Assembly (NCBI GenBank): GCA_003518105.1
Contig: DOZH01000001.1
Span: 37,927 to 64,609, forward strand
Length of the DNA: 26,683 nt
From: Candidatus Uhrbacteria bacterium
Lineage (GTDB): Bacteria > Patescibacteriota > Patescibacteriia > UBA9934
Direction of reading: 5' to 3'
In this document: positions 22,161 through 26,683 of the stretch, one piece after another
Numbering within the stretch: the stretch's first letter is position 1
Layout of the letters: each line of letters opens with the position of its first letter
Position numbers and translations under genes: made by a program
The notes under the pieces: generated by a model
Databases searched by the model: none
What the model saw: only the letters and a program-made list of their open reading frames with translations
Told to the model about the DNA's origin: nothing

Positions 22161-23987
22161 GTGGACGGAATGGCCGAATTTCATTACACTGCCAGCACTA
22201 TGGTTCCACAAGCGCGAATTCGCAATTTTTGCATTATTGCCCACATTGACCACGGAAAGAGCACGTTAAGTGATCGATTGCTCGAAATTACGGGAACCGT
22301 CGACAGCCGCCACATGAAGGCGCAGCTTTTGGATAGTATGGATATTGAGCGCGAACGGGGCATTACTATTAAATTAGCACCAGCCCGCATGGTTTGGAAA
22401 GACATCACTTTGAACTTGATTGATACGCCAGGCCACATTGATTTTAACTACGAAGTGTCCCGGTCCTTGGCGGCGGTTGATGGCGCGGTGCTACTCGTCG
22501 ACGCCACGCAGGGCGTGCAGGCACAGACGATTGCGAACCTGTATTTGGCCATGGAGGAGAACTTGGAGATTATACCTGTACTGAATAAAATAGATTTGCC
22601 AGCGGCGGACGTTCCACGCAGGACAGCTGAGTTAGTGAAGTTGATTGGTTGTGATCCAGCTAACGTGTTGTGCGTTTCTGGCAAGACTGGTGAAGGCGTC
22701 AAAGAGTTGCTCGACGCGATTGTGGAGCGAATTCCGTGTCCAGAAGGTGACGAGAATGCGCCGCCACGAGCGTTGATTTTTGATTCCGCTTACGACGATT
22801 ATAAGGGCGTTGTGGCTTATGTTCGCGTTATCGATGGGACTTTCAAGAAGCGCGATAGGTTGCGCATGATGGCGACGGATGCTGAGGGAGAAGTACTGGA
22901 ATTGGGTGCGTTGACGCCAAAGATGTCGCCGCTTGATGAACTGGAGACTGGGCAGATTGGGTACATGGTGTCTGGCCTCAAAGATATTCGGGCTTGTCGC
23001 GTGGGTGACACGGTGACGGTTGGTAACATTGGTGGCGTACCGCTCGAGGGTTATCGCGAAGTGAAGCCGATGGTTTACGCTGGTATTTTTCCAGCTGGTG
23101 GCGACGATTACAGTGCTTTGCGTGAGGCGATGGAGCGTTTGAAATTGAATGATTCGGCTTTGGTTTATGAGCCGGAACATTCACCAGCTTTGGGTTATGG
23201 TTTCCGCTGTGGATTCCTCGGTATGTTGCACTTGGAAATTCTCAAGGAACGCTTGGACCGCGAGTTTAATTTGGATTTGGTGGTGACTTTGCCGAGTGTG
23301 GCTTACCACGTCTTCCAAAACGGCAAGCCTGATTTCATGGTGATTAAGAGTGCGCTTGATTTGCCAGACCCAAGTTTTGTGGACCGCGTGGAGGAACCGT
23401 GGGCCAGAATTGATATTATTACGCGGGTTGAGGATATCGGTGGCGTGATGGGCCTGTGCCAGGACCGGCGTGGGATTTACGTCAACACGGAATATTTGAG
23501 TGACAATCGGGCCGTGTTGCATTACGAGATTCCGTTGTCGGCAATTATCGTTGACTTCAATGATAAGCTGAAGAGCATTAGCGCTGGTTATGCGTCCATG
23601 GGTTACGAGGTGTTTACTTACCGCACGGCCGACGTCGTCAAGCTCGACATTTTAGTAGCGGAAGATGCGGTGGATGCGTTTGCGACTTTGGTTTATCGCG
23701 ACGAAGCGGAACGGGTGGGCCGACGTGTGCTCGACGTACTGAAGGACGAGATTCCGAAGATGCAGTTTGTCATTAAGCTGCAGGCGGCGATTGGCGGCAA
23801 GGTGGTGGCCAGCGAACGAATTAGCGCTATGCGTAAGGATGTGACGGGTGACTTGTACGGCGGCGACGTTACGCGTAAAATGAAGTTATTGGAGAAGCAG
23901 AAAAAGGGTAAGAAGAAGATGATGGCGATGGGTGTGGGTAAGGTGAATATTCCGTCAGAAGCTTATATGAAAGTTTTGAAACGATAA
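22161..23987 (+). CDS. lepA: Elongation factor 4 (LepA), back-translocating GTPase
   Basis: Ribosomal GTPase. Seen: G1 AHIDHGKST (27-35), the switch I region ERERGITIKLAP, G3 DTPGHIDF, G4 NKIDLP, G5-like SGKTGEG, then domains II-V. The LepA-specific C-terminal domain ends KVNIPSEAYMKVLKR, close to the family's usual ending. Length about 608 residues, normal. The start is uncertain: GTG 22161 has GAGG 5 bases before it; ATG 22170 and ATG 22200 are in frame, and homology begins only after 22200 (RIRNFCIIAHIDHGKS). A small membrane peptide gene follows after 31 bases. Confidence 0.95.
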   Translation: MDGMAEFHYTASTMVPQARIRNFCIIAHIDHGKSTLSDRLLEITGTVDSRHMKAQLLDSMDIERERGITIKLAPARMVWKDITLNLIDTPGHIDFNYEVSRSLAAVDGAVLLVDATQGVQAQTIANLYLAMEENLEIIPVLNKIDLPAADVPRRTAELVKLIGCDPANVLCVSGKTGEGVKELLDAIVERIPCPEGDENAPPRALIFDSAYDDYKGVVAYVRVIDGTFKKRDRLRMMATDAEGEVLELGALTPKMSPLDELETGQIGYMVSGLKDIRACRVGDTVTVGNIGGVPLEGYREVKPMVYAGIFPAGGDDYSALREAMERLKLNDSALVYEPEHSPALGYGFRCGFLGMLHLEILKERLDREFNLDLVVTLPSVAYHVFQNGKPDFMVIKSALDLPDPSFVDRVEEPWARIDIITRVEDIGGVMGLCQDRRGIYVNTEYLSDNRAVLHYEIPLSAIIVDFNDKLKSISAGYASMGYEVFTYRTADVVKLDILVAEDAVDAFATLVYRDEAERVGRRVLDVLKDEIPKMQFVIKLQAAIGGKVVASERISAMRKDVTGDLYGGDVTRKMKLLEKQKKGKKKMMAMGVGKVNIPSEAYMKVLKR

Positions 23988-24018
23988 ACGAGCGCTAAAA
24001 ATGTAATCGAAGAACATT

Positions 24019-24117
24019 ATGGCAAAGACAGAAAAGGCTAGGAAAGCGTGGGCAGTGGTTTGTGTCATTATCATAATTTCGATGATATTGGCGACGGTGG
24101 GTAGTGCGATTGGTTAG
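24019..24117 (+). CDS. 32-residue single-pass membrane peptide
   Basis: A short basic N-terminus (MAKTEKARKAWAVV) followed by a strongly hydrophobic stretch (CVIIIISMILATVGSAIG), ending in TAG. This fits a small N-in membrane peptide. A possible -10 TGTAAT (24002-24007) ends 11 bases before the ATG, in the leaderless style, or the gene may be read through from lepA. The pattern of charged start and one helix, and codons like the core genes, favour a real gene, but at 32 residues chance cannot be excluded. Confidence 0.55.
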   Translation: MAKTEKARKAWAVVCVIIIISMILATVGSAIG

Positions 24118-24126
24118 AAAAAATTT

Positions 24127-24153
24127 GTAAAACAAAAGCAACCGCACGGTTGC
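24127..24153 (-). terminator. Intrinsic terminator on the minus strand
   Basis: GCAACC/GGTTGC stem with loop GTGC (24153-24138), followed on the minus strand by TTTTGTTTT. It would end the minus-strand transcript that begins near 24433. Confidence 0.75.
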
Positions 24154-24271
24154 GATTGCTGAGACGAGGTCGTGAGACCTGAGAAAAAGGGGTGGGGTCG
24201 GCACGGGGATTGGCCCGCGCCGACCTTTTGCTCAGTCGAGCTCAATGACGGTTCGTCCAGCTACGTGTGGA

Positions 24272-24388
24272 CTATCCGCCGCTGATGATCTCAGTGAGCT
24301 TGACGTTGGGAGTGTAGTCCCGGCACTCGCCGGAACGGAGGAAGGTGATGGAGATGCGGTTGGTCGGCGGGGCGTTGATCAGGAGCAT
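24272..24388 (-). CDS. Possible 38-residue protein
   Basis: Begins MLLINAPPTNRISITFL and ends KLTEIISGG; contains one cysteine and no membrane helix. AAAGGTG ending 4 bases before the ATG is a fair ribosome site, and the consensus promoter upstream supports transcription. The longer open frame to 24493 starts upstream of that promoter and is not used. No family recognised; it could also be only the leader of a structured RNA. Confidence 0.4.
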   Translation of the reverse strand: MLLINAPPTNRISITFLRSGECRDYTPNVKLTEIISGG

Positions 24389-24439
24389 TGAGCACCTTTG
24401 ATGACGGGTTTTAGTCCCAGGAAATCTAGGACTGTGGAT

Positions 24440-24468
24440 AGGATAAGAAAAATAGAGGTGGTTGTCAA
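24440..24468 (-). promoter_or_regulatory. Consensus promoter divergent from recJ
   Basis: Minus strand: perfect TTGACA (24468-24463), 17 bases, TATCCT (24445-24440). It lies just upstream of the recJ -10 box, so the two transcription units may interfere. Confidence 0.75.
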
Positions 24469-24479
24469 TCTGGTTGTGG

Positions 24480-24485
24480 TAAGAT
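24480..24485 (+). promoter_or_regulatory. -10 box of recJ, predicting a leaderless mRNA
   Basis: TAAGAT ends 6 bases before ATG 24492. The following ATGCTGCCA also occurs between the secD -10 box and ATG (11227-11235). Confidence 0.45.
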
Positions 24486-24491
24486 GCTGCC

Positions 24492-26213
24492 ATGAGTAAG
24501 GCTTGGGTGATTCAACCAAAGGTGAGTGACGACGTGGTGCGTCAACTTTTGTTATCCAGAAATATTCCGGAGGCAGAACATGAGGCGTTTTTGAGTCCGG
24601 ATTGGGAGAAGGGGACGCATTCGCCGTGGTTGTTTAGCGATATGCCGTTGGCGGTGGACAGGGTTTTTGCGGCGTTAGAAGAGGGCGAGAAGATTGTGAT
24701 TCATGGGGATTATGATGCGGATGGGGTTTGTGGTTCAACTTTGCTTTTTGGCGCGTTGACGGATATTTGGGGTAAGTTGACCCCGAGGCCTAGCCTAGGC
24801 CAGGCCTCGTATAACATTTCAGTCTTTTTGCCAGATAGGGAGAAGGATGGCTACGGGGTGGCGATGCATACCATTGAGAGATTAGCGGCGGAAGGCGTGC
24901 AACTGTTGATTACGGTGGATTGTGGGATTGCTAATGCTGACCAGCTCGATAGGGCGGCCGAGTTGGGAATGGATGTGATTGTCTGTGACCATCATCAACT
25001 TGGCGAGCGCTTGCCGGAAGCGGCCATGATTTTGCATCCGTTAGCGCCAGGTGAGGAGTATCCGAATAAGATGTTGTGCGGCACAGGCGTGGCTTTTAAG
25101 TTGGCGAGCGCGTTGTGCGATGAGGCTAGGAAGCGAGGACTAGCAGTGCCAGTTGGTTATGAAAAGTGGTGGCTCGACTTGGTGGCGATTGCGACGGTGA
25201 CAGACGTGATGCCGTTGGTTGGTGAAAATCGAGTATTGGAGTATTTCGGGTTGACTGTTTTGCGGAAGACTCGTCGACCAGGACTGTTGGCGATTTTAAC
25301 TTCGGCTGGCGTCGACCTGGAGAGCGTGGACACGGAGACGATTGGCTTTCGCATTGGCCCACGTTTGAATGCGGCTGGGCGGTTAGCGAGTGCCAGTTTG
25401 GCGTTTTCGACCTTGGCGGCAACGGATCAGGCGACAGCGCAAAAAGCAGCAGCGGAACTGGAGATATTAAACAGTGAGAGACAAAATATTTCTGCGACGT
25501 CGTATAAGCAGGCGGCTGAGATTGTGGACGACAAGGCAGCGGTGCTAGTGGTTTATCATGAGGATTGGTTGCCAGGGATTGTGGGCTTGGTGGCTGGTCG
25601 GCTGGTGAATGATTACGGGAAGCCGGCGTTTGCCTTTGCCAAGGCAGGCGAACATTATGTTGGTAGTGGTCGGAGTGTAGCTGGCTTACATCTGGTCGAG
25701 GCAATGAATTCGTGTGGTGATATTTACTTGAAAAAAGGTGGCCATCCGCAGGCTTGTGGTTTGAGTTTGGCGAGTTTAGAAAATTTGGAACTATTTAGAG
25801 AACGAGTTGGAAGTTTTGCCGACAAATTTTTCGGTGGTGTCGAGCCGGTGCAGAGCCTGCTGATCGAGGCGGAGCTGCCGCTCGAGACAGCGTCGATGGC
25901 TTTGCTGACGGATTTGAATCGCTGTGCGCCGTTTGGGGAGGGGAACAGAGCGCCTGTTTTTGCGGCTCGTGGCTTGCCGGTAGTGGTGGCGGAAATTATG
26001 GGAGGTAGTGGGGCGCATTTGCGGTTGACGGTGCAGGATGGGGCTAAGCAGCGCAAGAAGTTGGTGGGTTTTGGCTTTGGGAGTTGGTTGTCAGCCTTGC
26101 CGGCCGGCACATTGGTCGACGTGGCTTATACGTTGGAGGTGAACGAATGGAACGGTAGGCGTGAATTGCAGTGCCGGATTGTCGACTTAAAATTAACGGA
26201 AAACGTTGACTAG
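24492..26213 (+). CDS. recJ: Single-stranded-DNA exonuclease RecJ, with a palindrome-encoded insertion
   Basis: DHH-family 5'-3' exonuclease of recombination and repair, 573 residues. Seen: motif I HGDYDADGVCGST (71-83), VDCGIANAD (142-150), the DHH motif VCDHHQLGERLP (164-175), CGTGVAFKLASAL, GPRLNAAGRLASA and, in the DHHA1 domain, GSGRSVAGLHL and KKGGHPQACGLSL; the OB-fold follows. Between DIWG and NISVFLPDREKDGYG the family usually has only a few residues; here LTPRPSLGQASY is added, encoded by a near-perfect DNA palindrome (24784-24809). Catalytic residues are intact, so it is probably active. The stop overlaps the promoter of the next gene. Confidence 0.95.
   Translation: MSKAWVIQPKVSDDVVRQLLLSRNIPEAEHEAFLSPDWEKGTHSPWLFSDMPLAVDRVFAALEEGEKIVIHGDYDADGVCGSTLLFGALTDIWGKLTPRPSLGQASYNISVFLPDREKDGYGVAMHTIERLAAEGVQLLITVDCGIANADQLDRAAELGMDVIVCDHHQLGERLPEAAMILHPLAPGEEYPNKMLCGTGVAFKLASALCDEARKRGLAVPVGYEKWWLDLVAIATVTDVMPLVGENRVLEYFGLTVLRKTRRPGLLAILTSAGVDLESVDTETIGFRIGPRLNAAGRLASASLAFSTLAATDQATAQKAAAELEILNSERQNISATSYKQAAEIVDDKAAVLVVYHEDWLPGIVGLVAGRLVNDYGKPAFAFAKAGEHYVGSGRSVAGLHLVEAMNSCGDIYLKKGGHPQACGLSLASLENLELFRERVGSFADKFFGGVEPVQSLLIEAELPLETASMALLTDLNRCAPFGEGNRAPVFAARGLPVVVAEIMGGSGAHLRLTVQDGAKQRKKLVGFGFGSWLSALPAGTLVDVAYTLEVNEWNGRRELQCRIVDLKLTENVD
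24784..24809. repeat. 26-bp near-perfect palindrome inside recJ
   Basis: The outer 8-bp arms (CGAGGCCT/AGGCCTCG) and the inner part pair fully, with one A/C mismatch. It is read in frame as part of RecJ residues 98-106 (PRPSLGQAS), just after the catalytic motif I region. It resembles coding palindromic elements such as those known in Rickettsia. No other copy is visible in the window. Confidence 0.8.
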
Positions 26214-26234
26214 TAAGGGTTTTTGCCGTATTCT
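26206..26234 (+). promoter_or_regulatory. Consensus promoter of the ACP-like gene
   Basis: TTGACT (26206-26211), 17 bases, TATTCT (26229-26234). The -35 box overlaps the recJ stop. The leader would be about 50 bases and contains GAGGAGG. Confidence 0.75.
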
Positions 26235-26290
26235 GTCAGCGTCCTGAACTAATGAGGGGCACGTGCGAGGAGACTCGTGAGGAGGCTGAA

Positions 26291-26575
26291 ATGAACTGGA
26301 ACGAGTTGATCAAGACACAGGAGTGGGATGTGGCGATGGGCTGGTTGGAGAGCAGAAGTCGCCATAGTGCGGTGATGACTGACAACCTGGTATTTCCGCT
26401 AGATTCAGTCGATGTGACAGAATTGACGATTCTGTGTGAACAGCGGTTCGGTATTCTCATCAGCGAGGTCGACTTCGAAGAGCTGTCTATCGATACGCTG
26501 GCTGATTTCACGCGAGCGATCGTGGCAATTCGCAAGGTCAAGCCGGTGAGAACGCCAGATCGAGGACGTGGATGA
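26291..26575 (+). CDS. Acyl-carrier-protein-like protein
   Basis: 94 residues. The core LDSVDVTELTILCEQRFGILI (37-57) matches the ACP helix II motif, with Ser39 as the expected phosphopantetheine site (family DSL, here DSV), followed by the usual EVDFEELSIDTLADFTRAI. The N-terminal 30 residues and basic C-terminus (RKVKPVRTPDRGRG) differ from AcpP. ATG 26291 is chosen for GGAGG 5 bases before it; the frame is open to 26252. It stands alone with its own promoter and no fatty-acid genes nearby, so its partner pathway is unknown. Codons are richer in C endings than in core genes. Confidence 0.8.
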   Translation: MNWNELIKTQEWDVAMGWLESRSRHSAVMTDNLVFPLDSVDVTELTILCEQRFGILISEVDFEELSIDTLADFTRAIVAIRKVKPVRTPDRGRG

Positions 26576-26587
26576 GTTGTTGCACGC

Positions 26588-26625
26588 TGGTGTGGGGTTG
26601 GGCGTGCTCGCCTGACTTCACACCG
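26588..26625 (+). terminator. Possible terminator after the ACP-like gene
   Basis: GGTGTG/CACACC (26589-26594 with 26619-26624) encloses GGCG/CGCC around a TGCT loop, followed by GTCTTTGTTT. The T run is imperfect, so this is a moderate call. Confidence 0.4.
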
Positions 26626-26644
26626 TCTTTGTTTCTGCTATTAT
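26617..26644 (+). promoter_or_regulatory. Promoter for something beyond the window
   Basis: TTCACA (26617-26622), 16 bases, TATTAT (26639-26644) preceded by TGC, an extended -10. No open frame with a start follows within the last 40 bases. Confidence 0.4.
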
Positions 26645-26683
26645 TTATTCGTACGTTCCGGTCAACGCGAGACTCGGGGAGTC

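Larger units (their letters stand above)
24125..24433 (-). ncRNA. Predicted short structured transcript with three 3' hairpins
   Basis: From the promoter at 24468-24440, a transcript of about 300 bases would end at the terminator at 24153-24127. It carries a 38-codon ORF (24388-24272), then three hairpins: 24225-24196 (12 bp with one G-U pair, loop of 6), 24180-24167 (AGGTC/GACCT, loop of 4) and 24153-24138. The first hairpin pairs better as minus-strand RNA. Whether it is an mRNA with a structured tail or an RNA gene is open. Confidence 0.4.

Overview
The window looks like a chromosomal segment of a Candidate Phyla Radiation (Patescibacteria, probably Parcubacteria-like) bacterium. I infer this from short, tightly packed genes, several compact core proteins (UvrA, MurC, short HPF), a VirD4/HerA-like ATPase ending in a CxxC-x17-CxxC zinc ribbon beside a membrane-anchored partner, and large coiled-coil proteins of unknown function. 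Almost all long genes are on the + strand, which is G/T rich. TGA is used as a stop (in an ATGA overlap at 20144), so this is not a lineage with TGA recoded as glycine.

Layout. 76-4231: uvrA, hpf, murC. 4302-8108: secA, an XTP/dITP pyrophosphatase and a Nudix hydrolase, 3 bases apart. 8194-8541: a small coiled-coil protein and a strong shared terminator. 8599-11121 (minus): an 840-residue repeat-containing coiled-coil protein. 11238-14148: secD, with a parvulin-type prolyl isomerase domain inside it, and secF. 14224-19092: a heptad-repeat coiled-coil protein, a one-helix membrane protein, the VirD4-like ATPase and a methyltransferase. 19476-21217: a pseudouridine synthase overlapping mnmA. 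22161-24117: lepA and a 32-residue membrane peptide. 24492-26213: recJ. 26291-26575: a lone acyl-carrier-protein-like gene.

Between these operons sit short single-gene units of a different style: 66 aa (minus, 19155-19355), 154 aa (minus, 21542-22006), a possible 38-aa ORF or structured RNA (minus, 24125-24433), and the ACP-like gene (plus). Each has a near-consensus promoter (TTGACA or TTGACT, 17 bases, TAT-type -10) and ends near a hairpin. The three longest have a clear Shine-Dalgarno; the 38-aa ORF has only a weak one. Many core genes instead have a -10-like box ending 6-10 bases before the ATG, which predicts leaderless mRNAs. Genes inside operons follow the previous stop by 3-6 bases without a Shine-Dalgarno. 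These two styles of gene start are the main system-level observation.

Other points for a second look: the SecD-parvulin fusion, a UvrA apparently lacking its insertion domain, a palindromic DNA element read through in frame inside recJ, a REP-like palindrome with GC-rich foldable DNA after mnmA, and TAGARRG heptamer repeats near two intergenic promoters. I see no tRNA, rRNA, CRISPR array, transposase gene or replication origin.
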